A stretch of DNA of 64,000 nucleotides from Woeseiaceae bacterium (lineage in GTDB: Bacteria; Pseudomonadota; Gammaproteobacteria; Steroidobacterales; Woeseiaceae). Each line of letters begins with the position of its first letter. Position 1 is the first letter of the stretch. The stretch covers positions 124,001 through 188,000 of the forward strand of contig JANQMR010000033.1 of assembly GCA_028279985.1 (NCBI GenBank). Direction: 5' to 3'. Of this stretch, positions 45,460 through 54,536 are shown piece after piece. Position numbers and translations under genes: made by a program. The notes under the pieces were generated by a model. That model was not told the DNA's origin and ran no database searches. It saw only the letters and a program-made list of their open reading frames with translations.

Positions 45460-46386
45460 TCAACCGGGCGGCCGCTCGTGACGGCAGGCCCATAGGAAAC
45501 CGGCCAGTGCATCTCCGCCGGACGTATGGCCGTGGGCGAGCAACGCCGCCGTGCTCCGTTCGAGCGTTACATCATCGTCACCGGCGACGCCCTGGAGGAA
45601 GGCATGCCAATCGGCGCCGCAGTGGCCCGCGGCGGCCTGATGCAGCAGGGACGCCGACAAGGAGGAGGTTCGCCGCGCCGCGGCCCGCGCCAGCGGGCCG
45701 CAGATGGCTGCCGCCCGGGTGCTGCGCAACCAGATGGCGAGCATGGCGCCGAGCAGGAAATCGTCGCCGGCCGGCGTCAAACCGTTGCCCAGTCCGGCCA
45801 ACGAAACGGCCGCGGCCGGTAGCCCGTCCGCTTCGATGCGCTCGAAGATCGCGGTGAACGCAGCATGCAGCCTTGGGCCCATCGCGCCCGGCCAGTGCGC
45901 GGAACGCGACGGCGGTAGCAGATCCAGTAGCGTGCCCGGCGGTACCCGTCGACGCGCGAGACGGAGCAGCGAATCCAGTCGCCGCCGGCATGGACCTCGA
46001 CCGCTCCGCAGTCGGTCCCAGCCGGGACATGGCTCCCAGGGTACCGCTCCTTGGAGCAACACTGCTAAGGGTCCTACACTCAGACGATTGCGGTCGAGGT
46101 AGCTTGCGGTGCCCGTCGAAGCGACAGCGTGCACGGCCGCGAAGTCCTCGACGACGATGTTCAAAGGCCCGTTTCCGGTTTTGCGGCCGGCCAGTGTGAC
46201 GACGGGCGCCGCGAGCTCACCCGCGGCCGGCGCAAGCTCGATGTTGCAGGCTTTCGAATAGACGCCCAGCACCCGGCCCCCGCGGCCGGCGCCGGCGGCC
46301 AGCTCTAGAACGACCCGGCTTACCGACTCGGCCCCGGTCGTCGCGCCCGCGGTCGCGGCGGGGTTGTCGGCTAGGCGTGAAAGCAT
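45460..46386 (-). CDS. allH: DUF2877 protein, AllH-like subunit of oxamate carbamoyltransferase
   Basis: A 308-residue cytosolic protein with the DUF2877 pattern: [15 protein letters not shown] at the N-terminus, [20 protein letters not shown], the core [19 protein letters not shown] and the end [18 protein letters not shown]. In E. coli AllF (FdrA), AllG and AllH together make oxamate carbamoyltransferase. ATG 46386 overlaps the end of the ABC ATPase gene by 16 bases. It is the last gene of the seven-to-eight-gene leftward operon. Whether oxamate is the substrate here is not shown. Confidence 0.85.
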   Translation of the reverse strand: MLSRLADNPAATAGATTGAESVSRVVLELAAGAGRGGRVLGVYSKACNIELAPAAGELAAPVVTLAGRKTGNGPLNIVVEDFAAVHAVASTGTASYLDRNRLSVGPLAVLLQGAVPWEPCPGWDRLRSGRGPCRRRLDSLLRLARRRVPPGTLLDLLPPSRSAHWPGAMGPRLHAAFTAIFERIEADGLPAAAVSLAGLGNGLTPAGDDFLLGAMLAIWLRSTRAAAICGPLARAAARRTSSLSASLLHQAAAGHCGADWHAFLQGVAGDDDVTLERSTAALLAHGHTSGGDALAGFLWACRHERPPG

Positions 46387-47402
46387 GCGACCTCGTGTCC
46401 TTCCGCCACCGGCCGCAGTTCGGGTGCGTCGCGCCGGCATCGATCCGTTGCCAGCGGGCAGCGATGGCTGAACGAACATCCCGTGGCGGGGACTGTGCCC
46501 AATGCTGGATCGACCAATGCTGGATCGACCGAGGCTGGATCGACCAATGCTGGATCGACCGAGGCCGGATCGGCCGCGGGCGATTCCGCGTGCCGGCCTG
46601 CGCGGGCCCCGGGGTCGGGCACGGGTACGGCCGACAACAGGAGCCTGGTGTAAGGATGTTGCGGGTCGTCGTAGAGCCGGTCCCGGTCCGCCAGCTCGAC
46701 GATTCTGCCGGCATACATCGCGGCGACGCGCCGGGACAGGTGTTTGACGACCGCCAGGTCGTGTGCGATGAACAGATACGTCAGGTCGAATTGCCGCTGC
46801 AAATCCTTGAGCAGGTTGATGATCTGCGCCTGGATGGAAACGTCCAGCGCAGCGATGGCCTCGTCGCAGACGATGAAATCCGGGTTCACCGCGAGCGCCC
46901 GGGCGATACCGATGCGCTGTCGCTGACCGCCCGAGAATTCGTGTGGATAACGATGCATCATGCCCGGGCTGAGACCTACGGTTTGCAACAATCCGGCAAC
47001 CCGCTTGCGCGATTGCCGGCCGGTGGCCACACCATGCACCAACAGCGGTTCGGCGACGATTTGCGCGACCGTCATGCGCGGGTTCAGGCTCGAGTAGGGG
47101 TCCTGAAAGATCATCTGCATGTATCGCCGCGCCTGGCGCAGGGCTGCCGGCGCCAATCCCGTGAGCTCCGTGTTCCCGAAGTAAACCCGGCCGGACGTCG
47201 GGCGTTCGAGTTGCAGGATTGCACGCGCCAGCGTCGATTTGCCGCAGCCGGATTCGCCGACGAGCGACAGGGTTTCGCCTCGCATGATCTCGAACGATAT
47301 CCGGTCTACGGCGCGGACCACGCCCGTGGTCCGTTTGAACAGAACGCCACGGGACACGGGAAAGTGCACGTTCAAATCGCGCACTCTGATCAACGGGTTC
47401 AT
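46371..47402 (-). CDS. Peptide-type ABC transporter ATP-binding protein (OppF/DppF)
   Basis: A 343-residue ATPase: [11 protein letters not shown]alker [15 protein letters not shown]-loop, [16 protein letters not shown] signature, and the Walker B region [18 protein letters not shown], where the usual S of SALDVS is A. The C-terminal oligopeptide-transporter domain ([15 protein letters not shown]) has the conserved cysteines. Before it lie units alternating ASVDP and ALVDP, encoded by a 15-bp tandem repeat, that lengthen the linker. It works with the OppD-type ATPase upstream and the permease at 63.4 kb. Confidence 0.93.
   Translation of the reverse strand: MNPLIRVRDLNVHFPVSRGVLFKRTTGVVRAVDRISFEIMRGETLSLVGESGCGKSTLARAILQLERPTSGRVYFGNTELTGLAPAALRQARRYMQMIFQDPYSSLNPRMTVAQIVAEPLLVHGVATGRQSRKRVAGLLQTVGLSPGMMHRYPHEFSGGQRQRIGIARALAVNPDFIVCDEAIAALDVSIQAQIINLLKDLQRQFDLTYLFIAHDLAVVKHLSRRVAAMYAGRIVELADRDRLYDDPQHPYTRLLLSAVPVPDPGARAGRHAESPAADPASVDPALVDPASVDPALVDPALGTVPATGCSFSHRCPLATDRCRRDAPELRPVAEGHEVACFHA
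46500..46574 (-). repeat. Five-copy 15-bp in-frame repeat in the OppF-type gene
   Basis: On the plus strand the units are CAATGCTGGATCGAC (46500), the same (46515), CGAGGCTGGATCGAC (46530), CAATGCTGGATCGAC (46545) and CGAGGCCGGATCGGC (46560). They encode a five-residue repeat in the linker before the C-terminal Cys motif. Confidence 0.93.
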
Positions 47403-47441
47403 CTCGAGGGACTCATTTCGAAGGACTCATCTTAAAGAGCT
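47400..47441 (-). repeat. 14-bp tandem repeat at the oppD-oppF junction
   Basis: CATCTCGAGGGACT (47400-47413), CATTTCGAAGGACT (47414-47427) and CATCTTAAAGAGCT (47428-47441). On the coding strand each unit contains an ATG, and the last supplies the OppF start, so the start region has been multiplied. Confidence 0.88.
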
Positions 47442-48460
47442 CATCGGTCGCTTGTGCCCGCTTGCCTGGTACCGTTCGACGGCGGCGCATTCCAGCACGC
47501 GACGCTGTGTCCCGCGGCATGGGCCTCGAGCCGGGGGCGCTCGCGGCGGCAACGGTCCGTCGTCCGGCTGCAGCGCGCGGCGAAGGCGCAGCCCTCTGGC
47601 AATCGCGCGAGGTCGGGCGGCATTCCGCCGATGGCGGGAAGCTCGTCGCCATGATCCGCGTCGACGCGCGGCAGCGAGCGCAGCAGGCCGGCGGTGTAGG
47701 GGTGTAGCGGTGTGGCGAACAGCGCGTCCACCGTCGCCTCTTCGACGACCCGGCCGGCGTACATCACCATTACCCGGTCGGCGAGCCCGGCCACGACGCC
47801 GAGGTCGTGCGTGATCCAGACGATCGACATGGCGTTTTTTTTCCGCAAGCGCTTGACCAGATCGATGATTTGCGCCTGGATCGTCACGTCGAGCGCGGTT
47901 GTCGGTTCGTCGGCGATGAGCAGTTCGGGGTCGCAGGCGAGACCGATTGCAATCATCACGCGCTGGCGCATCCCCCCGGACAACTGGTGCGGATAGCTGT
48001 TCAGCCGTTGCTCGGCTGCGTCGATGCCGACCAGTCGCAACAGCTCGATGGATTTTTTCCGAGCCGTGGCCCGGTCGGCGCCGAGATGGGTTTCGAGTAC
48101 CTCGGCGATCTGCGTGCCGACGGTCAACAGGGGGTTCAGGGAGCTCAGCGGATCCTGGAAGATCATCGCGATGCGGCTGCCGCGTATCGCGCGTAGCTCT
48201 CGCTCCGGCATGCCGAGCAGATCGGTATCGCGGAATCGGATCCGCCCGGCCGTTACCTTGCCCGGCGGCGCCGGGATGAGGCCGAGTATCGACAATACGC
48301 AACAACTCTTGCCGCTGCCGCTTTCTCCGACGATGGCCAGCGTCTCGCCCGGGGCCACGCGGAAGCCGACCCCGGAAACGGCGTTGATCGTGCCGCCCTG
48401 CGTGCGGAATTCGACGTTGAGACCGTCGACGTCGAGCAATGGCGCATGCCCGGGGCTCAT
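47441..48460 (-). CDS. Peptide-type ABC transporter ATP-binding protein (OppD/DppD)
   Basis: A 339-residue ATPase: [17 protein letters not shown]alker A (CC follows the usual GKS), [30 protein letters not shown] signature, [20 protein letters not shown]alker B, and the C-terminal [15 protein letters not shown] oligopeptide-transporter motif. It forms the heterodimeric ATPase with OppF. Its ATG overlaps the preceding DUF1116 gene by 4 bases, placing importer and carbamoyltransferase genes in one transcript. Confidence 0.94.
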   Translation of the reverse strand: MSPGHAPLLDVDGLNVEFRTQGGTINAVSGVGFRVAPGETLAIVGESGSGKSCCVLSILGLIPAPPGKVTAGRIRFRDTDLLGMPERELRAIRGSRIAMIFQDPLSSLNPLLTVGTQIAEVLETHLGADRATARKKSIELLRLVGIDAAEQRLNSYPHQLSGGMRQRVMIAIGLACDPELLIADEPTTALDVTIQAQIIDLVKRLRKKNAMSIVWITHDLGVVAGLADRVMVMYAGRVVEEATVDALFATPLHPYTAGLLRSLPRVDADHGDELPAIGGMPPDLARLPEGCAFAARCSRTTDRCRRERPRLEAHAAGHSVACWNAPPSNGTRQAGTSDR

Positions 48461-49734
48461 GGTTCCGTCGCTGGCACGTACGTATCGAAAAAGGCGCGCA
48501 GCGCTTTCTTGAAACAGTCGAGTGGCGCACGCGTCTGGCCGGCCCCGATGACGCCCCCTTTCCGGTGGGCAATGGCGGTGTCGATGATCGGCGTAGTCCC
48601 GGTCCTGACGACATGGCGTATGTCGGTCGCGGCGGGTGCCGGTGCGAAGTCGAGGTTCGGGATCCGGTAGTCCTGCAAGGCGCCGACTGTGATCTGCCGC
48701 ATCTCCTCCGTGAGTTGCACCGCTCTTTGGAAGGATCCGCCGACGAACTGTTGCAGGACGGGCGCGGCGGCCTGCACGTGTCCCCCTAGACCGACGGTTT
48801 CCATGATTGCGCTGTCGCCCATGTCCGGAACGGTATCATCGGCATTCCATTCCGCGGAGAAGAGCAGCCCGTCCACTTCGTTGGCCGGAGCGGTGAACCA
48901 GGTATCGCCGAGCCCACTGACCCTGATGCCGAAATCGGTGCCGTTTCTCGACAGGGTCGTGACGATCGTGCTGTGCGGGACTCCGCTGGCGGCGTCGGCG
49001 GTCGCTTTTGCCGCGGCCATCGATACACACAGCGAAAACTGTTCCGCCCCGGTCAGGTATGCGAGGCTGTCCCGCAGGCTTGCCGGATCCATGCGCGCTC
49101 GCAAGGCCCAAGGCAGAATCTCCATCAGCAACAGCGCGCTGGCCGCGCTGTTGCGGTTGTGGCATTCGTCGCCCATCTGCAAGGCCTTCGCCGTGATGTG
49201 CTTGACGTCGATACCGCCGCTCGCCCGAACGGCGGCCTGTAACACGGGCCCGAGCACCTCCGCCAACCAGCGCCACTGTCTTGCCGCCTCGCGATCGTAA
49301 TCGTCCCTGCTCCGCAGTTGTCCGCGAGGTCCCTGGTAGAGCTGCGAACAGCCGACGGCGCCGCTGGCTTCGTCCCGGACCATGGCGAGGGCGCTCGAAG
49401 CGCTAGTGATGCCGGCCATGCCGCCGACCGCGCCGTGCTCATGGCAGGGAGCCAGGCAGATGTCGCCGGCCTCTATTTTCGCGACGGCTTCGGATTCGCT
49501 ATCCGCCAGTCCTTCGAACAACGCTGCGCAGATCACGCCGCTGCGCTGCGGTTCGCACATTCGGCTCCATTCGATCGGCGGCCCGGCGTGCAGAATGGTG
49601 TCGCGGGTCATGCCGGGCAATGCCTCGATGGCGGGTCGAACGTCGAACCAGACGGGCCGGCTGTCCTGAAACGTCTTCAGCACGGTCTGGTTCGCGGTTT
49701 CGATGAGCGAACGGAGTTCAGCCCTATTGTTCAT
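48457..49734 (-). CDS. DUF1116 protein, AllG-like (copy 2)
   Basis: A 425-residue cytosolic protein of the YlbE/AllG family: VWFDVRPAIEALPGMTRDTI, HAGPPIEWSRMCEPQRSGV, CHEHGAVGGMAGITSASSAL, ALQMGDECHNRNSAASALLL, RNGTDFGIRVSGLGDTWFTA and GDSAIMETVGLGG. It lies next to a second DUF1116 gene of the same layout; by eye roughly half of the residues agree, so they are old duplicates. The N-terminal domain with KVINIGL...VDWKPP found in many AllG-annotated proteins is missing and encoded separately upstream. Confidence 0.88.
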   Translation of the reverse strand: MNNRAELRSLIETANQTVLKTFQDSRPVWFDVRPAIEALPGMTRDTILHAGPPIEWSRMCEPQRSGVICAALFEGLADSESEAVAKIEAGDICLAPCHEHGAVGGMAGITSASSALAMVRDEASGAVGCSQLYQGPRGQLRSRDDYDREAARQWRWLAEVLGPVLQAAVRASGGIDVKHITAKALQMGDECHNRNSAASALLLMEILPWALRARMDPASLRDSLAYLTGAEQFSLCVSMAAAKATADAASGVPHSTIVTTLSRNGTDFGIRVSGLGDTWFTAPANEVDGLLFSAEWNADDTVPDMGDSAIMETVGLGGHVQAAAPVLQQFVGGSFQRAVQLTEEMRQITVGALQDYRIPNLDFAPAPAATDIRHVVRTGTTPIIDTAIAHRKGGVIGAGQTRAPLDCFKKALRAFFDTYVPATEP

Positions 49735-49791
49735 TGCCTGGGTCCATTGCCTCCTGGGGTCGACCGGGCGGACTGTCGTCCGGGCAAGCCG

Positions 49792-51051
49792 TCAGGATGT
49801 CGCATACTGCCGTGCAAAGGCCTTTAGCGCCTGTTCGAAACAAGCCAAAGGCGTCCGCACCTGGCCCGCGCCGATCAAGCCTTTGTCGCGGTGCGTGATG
49901 GCGGTATCGATCAGCGGCGCCGTTTGGGTCTTCACGACCTTGCGGATGTCGATCCCGACCGGCGCGCCGCTGAAATCCAGGGCCGGGATCGGGAACTCGG
50001 GATTGGCGCCGATACAAACGGTCGCCATCTCCCGGGTGTTGTCGATGGCCTGCTGCATCGATCCCCCGACATACGATTGCACCGACGGCGCCGCCGCCTG
50101 AATGAAGCCGCCGAGGCCGATCGTTTCGGTAATGCTGCTGTCGCCGAGGTCCGGAGCGGCGTCGTCGGGTCCCCACTCGGAGCGGAAGAACAGCCCCTCG
50201 ACGTGATTGGCGGGCGCGGTAAACCAAGTGTCGCCGAGGCCTGCGACGCGAATGCCGAACTCGACGCCGTTTCTCGCCATGGCCGTGACCATCGTGCTGA
50301 ACTCGGTGCCGGCGGCGGGGTTCAACATCGACTTCGCGGCGGCCATGATGCCGTGCAGGAAAAACTGATCGGCTTCCGTCAGAAACGTGACGCTGTCGAT
50401 GAGCGTTTTTCGATCGCTGGCAGTGTCCAGCAGGGCGACCGCGATCTCACGGAAGAACAGGCTGTTTGCCGCGATGCTCCGGTTGTGACATTCGTCGCCC
50501 ATTTGCACCGCTTTGCTGATGATGTTTTTGACGTCCACGCCGCCCACCGCCTCGATTGCGGATTTGAGCGTCGGCCCGAGGACCTCGGCCTGCCAGCTCA
50601 AGTGGTCCGCGATTTTTTGGTCATAGCAGCCCCATTTGAGCAACTCCAGGCCGCCGCCCTCGGAAAGACAGCTAAAAGCCCGATTGCCGTGCGCGGTGTT
50701 TTCGACCACCAGCATCGGCGTGGAGGCGGACGTGATACCCGTACCCGCCCCGACGGTGTCGTGATGGTGGCAGGGCTCGATCAGGACATCGCCGTTCTCG
50801 ATCATGGCCTCCGCGTCGGCGGGCGTGTCCGCGAGGCCCTCCCAGAGGATTGCGCCGAGGACGCCGTTCCGGTGCGGCCCGCACATATCCCGCCATTCGA
50901 TCGGCGGCGCCGAGTGCAGGATCGTGTTCCTGCTCATACCCGGAACGACGTCAATCGCCGGCCGGACATCGACGAGTACCGGTCGACCCGACAGCACGAT
51001 ACGCAGTGCTTCTTCGTTCGCCTGGTCCACTTGCGTTTTTAGATCGCGCAC
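49792..51051 (-). CDS. DUF1116 protein, AllG-like (copy 1)
   Basis: A 419-residue protein with the same motifs as its neighbour: VLVDVRPAIDVVPGMSRNTI, HSAPPIEWRDMCGPHRNGVL, CHHHDTVGAGTGITSASTPM, AVQMGDECHNRSIAANSLFF, RNGVEFGIRVAGLGDTWFTA and GDSSITETIGLGGFIQAAAP. GTG 51051 is chosen because GGGAGGTG lies four bases upstream. AllG-type proteins are subunits of oxamate carbamoyltransferase. Two paralogues in one operon suggest a hetero-oligomer or two substrate specificities; sequence alone cannot decide. Confidence 0.88.
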   Translation of the reverse strand: MRDLKTQVDQANEEALRIVLSGRPVLVDVRPAIDVVPGMSRNTILHSAPPIEWRDMCGPHRNGVLGAILWEGLADTPADAEAMIENGDVLIEPCHHHDTVGAGTGITSASTPMLVVENTAHGNRAFSCLSEGGGLELLKWGCYDQKIADHLSWQAEVLGPTLKSAIEAVGGVDVKNIISKAVQMGDECHNRSIAANSLFFREIAVALLDTASDRKTLIDSVTFLTEADQFFLHGIMAAAKSMLNPAAGTEFSTMVTAMARNGVEFGIRVAGLGDTWFTAPANHVEGLFFRSEWGPDDAAPDLGDSSITETIGLGGFIQAAAPSVQSYVGGSMQQAIDNTREMATVCIGANPEFPIPALDFSGAPVGIDIRKVVKTQTAPLIDTAITHRDKGLIGAGQVRTPLACFEQALKAFARQYATS

Positions 51052-51102
51052 GTTCACCTCCCTATTCGTGCCAGCGGCCCTGTTCCGCCGCGCTCCGGTG
51101 CA

Positions 51103-51132
51103 TGGTTGCAAGACGCTTGGTTGCAAGACGCC
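51103..51132. repeat. 15-bp tandem duplication between the FdrA-domain and allG genes
   Basis: TGGTTGCAAGACGCT (51103-51117) is followed by TGGTTGCAAGACGCC (51118-51132); the right end touches the stop codon of the small gene. Confidence 0.88.
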
Positions 51133-51305
51133 TACAAAAGATCGTCGAGAATCCGCTCGAGCTCCGGCTCGAGCTCGAGCGGCGGTTTCCAGTCGACTCG
51201 CACCACGTCGACCGCCTGGGCGGCGAGCGAGTCGGCAAACAACTCCAGGCCGATGTTTATCACCTTGAGGTCGGCGCTCAGCAGCGCTTGTTTCGGTTCG
51301 TTCAC
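51132..51305 (-). CDS. FdrA-domain miniprotein (57 residues)
   Basis: GTG 51305, preceded by GGAG nine bases upstream and four bases after the fdrA stop, begins a 57-residue protein: LKVINIGLELFADSLAAQAV, DVVRVDWKPPLELEPELERI. This block forms the N-terminal segment of many DUF1116 proteins and also exists as separate 'FdrA domain' proteins. Here both DUF1116 copies lack it, so one free module may serve both. Predicted beta-alpha-beta; it probably assembles with FdrA and AllG. Size, ribosome site and conserved motif support it as real. Confidence 0.8.
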   Translation of the reverse strand: MNEPKQALLSADLKVINIGLELFADSLAAQAVDVVRVDWKPPLELEPELERILDDLL

Positions 51306-51309
51306 AGCT

Positions 51310-52905
51310 TCAGCTCCGTCTCGTTTGTCGCCCGGCCGCGGTCGCGACGACGAGTCCGGCAAGCCGGCCGGCTTCGGCGTTGCTCGCCGCCAGGAGCACG
51401 CCCGTGTCCGTCAGCAGGTTCTCCTGCCTGGCCAGGTCTTGGGGATCCCGTTCCGTTCCGCACACGCTGGCGATCACGGCGAGGTGCCGGCCCGCGTCCG
51501 CGGCGCGGGCTTTGGCGGCGCGGACGGATTCCGCCAGCGTCGCCGCGGGATCCTCGTGACTGCCGTAGCCCAAGACGAGGTCTAGCAGCACGACGGCGAC
51601 GCCAGGGTCGTCCGCTTCGTTTTCGAGGCGCCGGTTGCGCTGTTCCGGATCGATCATCGGATGCGCCCGGCCCTGGGTGAAACGGTCGTCACCCATGTCG
51701 ATCAAGGTGTTCGCGCGCCTCTGAGACGGATCGGGGAGACGATAGTCGGGTTCGAGCGCGACATTCGAATACACCGGGCCGACGTAGTCGCGCAGGACCA
51801 GCATCGCCTCGTGGCACAGCGTCCCGCCCGTATAAAGACCGCGCAGGCAGGATTGTGTGGGCGACAGCAGCCTGGCCTCGCGCTCGGCCAGGCGGCGAAG
51901 CTCGTCGTCGGACCGCGAGGGACCGGCGTCGTCGTCCTGCTCCCGGCGCAACAGCTTCGCCGCCTCGAGCGCTGCTCCGCTCAAGGTGTCCGCGGCGACG
52001 AGGCCGGCACTCGCGCCCGGCTCGACACCGGCGCCGAGAAAACTCACCACGACCGGTTTGCCGCAGCCGGCCGCCTTGTCCAGAACGCGTTCGGCGACGT
52101 CCTCGTCCGGCGGCTTGGACGTGAGCACCAGCACTTCCGTGGCGGCATCCGCGGCCAGCATGTCGATCCCGCGGAGCATCGACCGGCCGCCGATCGCCGA
52201 CTTGAGATCGCGACCCCCGGTACCGATGGCATGCGACACGCCGATCCCGCGTCGGTGAAGCTGCACGCTGATCTCCTGGATGCCGGTGCCCGATGCGCCG
52301 ACGATGCCGACGGCGCCGCGGCCGACCGCGTTCGCGAAACCGAGACCGCAGCCGTTGATGATCGCAGTGCCGCAGTCCGGGCCCATGAGCAGCAGTCCCC
52401 TCGTGTCGGCGAGCTGTTTCAGGCGCGCCTCTTCCCCGATCGGCACGTTGTCGCTGAACAGCATGACGTGCAGGCCGTTCTCGAGCGCCTTCTGCGTTTC
52501 TTCGGCTGCGTATTCGCCGGGAACGGAGATGAGGGCGAGGTTTGCACCCTGCAGCGCCGCCATTGCCGTTTCCAAAGACCGGTGTTCTCCTGCTTGCAAG
52601 CGACGTGCCTGTGAGCGAAGCAACTCGAGGGCTTTCGCCAGCGCGGCGTCGGCGATCGTTTCGTTGCCTGCGACTATGCCGATGACGAGGTCGTCCCGGG
52701 CGGCATCGGCGATCTCTTTGCCCGCGAACCCTGCCGCAGCCAGGAGTTTCTTGTTGTTGTCGGTTGCCATCATCAGTATGGCCTCGTCGACGGCGTCAAG
52801 CTTGCGCAGTTGCTCCGACACCTGCATCAGGCGTACCGAGTCGTGGTATTCGTGCGGACGAATCGTGGTTCTGCTCGTCATGTCCTTCGCTATGTCCTTC
52901 GCCAT
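51310..52905 (-). CDS. fdrA: FdrA/AllF, acyl-CoA-synthetase-like subunit of oxamate carbamoyltransferase
   Basis: A 531-residue protein related to succinyl-CoA synthetase. The N-terminal part (DSVRLMQVSEQLRKLDAVDE, ILMMATDNNKKLLAAAGF) is FdrA-specific; the middle resembles the CoA-binding/ligase fold (LLMGPDCGTAIINGCGLGFA, GAVGIVGASGTGIQEISVQL); DDRFTQGRAHPMIDPEQRNR and VLGYGSHEDPAA complete the ligase domain. In E. coli the homologue with AllG and AllH transfers the carbamoyl group between oxalurate and phosphate. The start is duplicated: GCGAAGGACAT occurs twice (52879-52902), so ATG 52905 or ATG 52881 (with AAGGA four bases upstream) may be used. Confidence 0.92.
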   Translation of the reverse strand: MAKDIAKDMTSRTTIRPHEYHDSVRLMQVSEQLRKLDAVDEAILMMATDNNKKLLAAAGFAGKEIADAARDDLVIGIVAGNETIADAALAKALELLRSQARRLQAGEHRSLETAMAALQGANLALISVPGEYAAEETQKALENGLHVMLFSDNVPIGEEARLKQLADTRGLLLMGPDCGTAIINGCGLGFANAVGRGAVGIVGASGTGIQEISVQLHRRGIGVSHAIGTGGRDLKSAIGGRSMLRGIDMLAADAATEVLVLTSKPPDEDVAERVLDKAAGCGKPVVVSFLGAGVEPGASAGLVAADTLSGAALEAAKLLRREQDDDAGPSRSDDELRRLAEREARLLSPTQSCLRGLYTGGTLCHEAMLVLRDYVGPVYSNVALEPDYRLPDPSQRRANTLIDMGDDRFTQGRAHPMIDPEQRNRRLENEADDPGVAVVLLDLVLGYGSHEDPAATLAESVRAAKARAADAGRHLAVIASVCGTERDPQDLARQENLLTDTGVLLAASNAEAGRLAGLVVATAAGRQTRRS

Positions 52906-52927
52906 GCCTTAGGCTTTGCGCCCGCGC

Positions 52928-54445
52928 TCAGATGTCGGTGTCGTGAAACAGCGGGTAGGCGCCCGTCGCATCGAAGGCGATACCGCGCACGCCGGCGCGG
53001 CTTGCAACGATGTTGGTGTTGCAGTGCAGCGGCACGATCAAGGCTTGGTCCATGACGATGTTCTGGGCTTGCTGGAAGAGCGGCACGAACTCGTCGACCT
53101 CGAAGGTTTGCTCGGCGCGCTCCAGCAACTCGTCGAATCCGGGAGGATCGGAAGCGCTTCGCTTGCTCCAGCCGTAACCTTCCGGGCCACTGTGCCGGGA
53201 ATGATAGACGAAGCTCAGGAGCTGCGCCGAACTCCCATACTTGCCCTGGGGGATGAGGTGGTGGTCGCCGCGCATGCCGGCCTTGATCCAGTCGAGCGGG
53301 TCGAGCAGGACGACCTCGACGTCGATACCCACCTCGAGCAGTTGTGCCGAGACGATGTTTCCGAACTCGGGATAGAAATTGACCGGCAGCGCATAAAACA
53401 GGAGCTCGAGCCGTTTGCCGTCTTTTCTTCGCACTCCGTCCCGGCCGATCGAGTGCCATCCGGCTTCGTCCAACAGGCGCCGCGCCATATCGGTGTCGTA
53501 GGGATAGCGGCGCTCCACGGACGGTGAGTAGCCGAGCGTGAACTGCGAGACGGGGCCGTAGGCGCGCGCGAACTCGCCGTGAAACACCGCGTCCGTCAGG
53601 GCATCCTGATCGATGGCGAAGTTCAGCGCCTGCCGGACCCTCGAGTCGTCGGTCGGCGCGCGGGCGGTGTTCATCATCAGGCAGACCGGCACGCCCCGTA
53701 TCGGCCAGGTTTGCACGACGTAGCGTTCGTCGTCGCGCAGTCTGGCGGCGTCGGCGGGCGGCAGGTAAAACACCGCATCGATGTCGCCCGTCTCGAGGGC
53801 GGCGCTGCGTTCGTCGTCGTCGCTCAGAAAAACGAAGCTTATCTCGTCGAGATGGGCCGCTTCCCGATTCTGCGCGGTCCGGGGGGGCCAGCGGTAGCTT
53901 TTGTTTCTCTTTAGCACGATGCGGTCGCCGGGCGTCCAGCGATCGAATACGAACGGTCCGGTGCCGATCGGGTGGCGGGAAAAAGCCTTCCCCGATGCTT
54001 CGACGGCAGCCGGCGAAACGGGCGCAAGCCAGCCCAGGCTGAGCGCATCCAGGAACAAGGCGTAGGGCGTGGCCAATGCCACTTCCAGCGTATAGTCGTC
54101 GAGGATGCGGCAGCTCCGGTACGGACCGAGCATCGCCCTGGCGAGCTGCGATTTATTTTCCGGGGCGTGGGCGCGCCGCAGCGAGAATGCCACGGTCGAG
54201 GCGTCGAACGGCGTGCCGTCGTGAAACCGGACGTCCCGACGCAGTCGAAACGTGTAAACGCACTCGTCGGACGAGACCTCGAAGTGCTCGGCGAGTCCCG
54301 GCAGGTATTTGCCGTCCGACGTACGGACGACGAGCGTGTCGAACACGGCATTGGTCATTTGCAAGGCGAGTTCGGCGGAGCCTATGTGCGGATCCAGCCC
54401 CGAGGGTTCGTAGTGCACGCCGATGCTCAATGTCTTTGATTCCAT
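52928..54445 (-). CDS. Family 5 extracellular solute-binding protein without a signal peptide
   Basis: A 505-residue SBP_bac_5 (peptide/nickel type) protein: GLDPHIGSAELALQMTNAVF, YTFRLRRDVRFHDGTPFDAS, HPIGTGPFVFDRWTPGDRIV, VRQALNFAIDQDAL. It begins MESKTLSIGVHYEPSGLDPH, which is already the mature fold; there is no signal peptide or lipobox. The frame is closed by a TGA about 85 bases upstream with no other start between, so this is not a start-call error. It may be cytoplasmic, exported otherwise, or inactive. First gene of the leftward operon. Confidence 0.9.
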   Translation of the reverse strand: MESKTLSIGVHYEPSGLDPHIGSAELALQMTNAVFDTLVVRTSDGKYLPGLAEHFEVSSDECVYTFRLRRDVRFHDGTPFDASTVAFSLRRAHAPENKSQLARAMLGPYRSCRILDDYTLEVALATPYALFLDALSLGWLAPVSPAAVEASGKAFSRHPIGTGPFVFDRWTPGDRIVLKRNKSYRWPPRTAQNREAAHLDEISFVFLSDDDERSAALETGDIDAVFYLPPADAARLRDDERYVVQTWPIRGVPVCLMMNTARAPTDDSRVRQALNFAIDQDALTDAVFHGEFARAYGPVSQFTLGYSPSVERRYPYDTDMARRLLDEAGWHSIGRDGVRRKDGKRLELLFYALPVNFYPEFGNIVSAQLLEVGIDVEVVLLDPLDWIKAGMRGDHHLIPQGKYGSSAQLLSFVYHSRHSGPEGYGWSKRSASDPPGFDELLERAEQTFEVDEFVPLFQQAQNIVMDQALIVPLHCNTNIVASRAGVRGIAFDATGAYPLFHDTDI

Positions 54446-54514
54446 TCCGTCGCCAGTCCCGGGTTGAGTTGTCGAGTGCGCCGCACGGTGGACGCGTCGG
54501 CGAAGAAAGTACGC

Positions 54515-54536
54515 ATTAAGAACAGTTGTTCATAAT
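54515..54536. promoter_or_regulatory. 22-bp near-perfect palindrome between the divergent operons
   Basis: Arms ATTA-A-GAACA and TGTTC-A-TAAT flank a GT centre; 18 of 22 positions are symmetrical. It lies 70 bases before the leftward operon and about 105 before the TonB receptor, in an AT-rich stretch that should hold both promoters. A dimeric repressor or activator (GntR-, MarR- or LacI-like) is expected; no such gene is in view. Confidence 0.6.

Noticed and set aside
46377..47435. Rightward open frame of 352 codons opposite the OppF-type ATPase
   Set aside because: The sense strand has all ABC ATPase motifs; the opposing frame is a GC-driven shadow.
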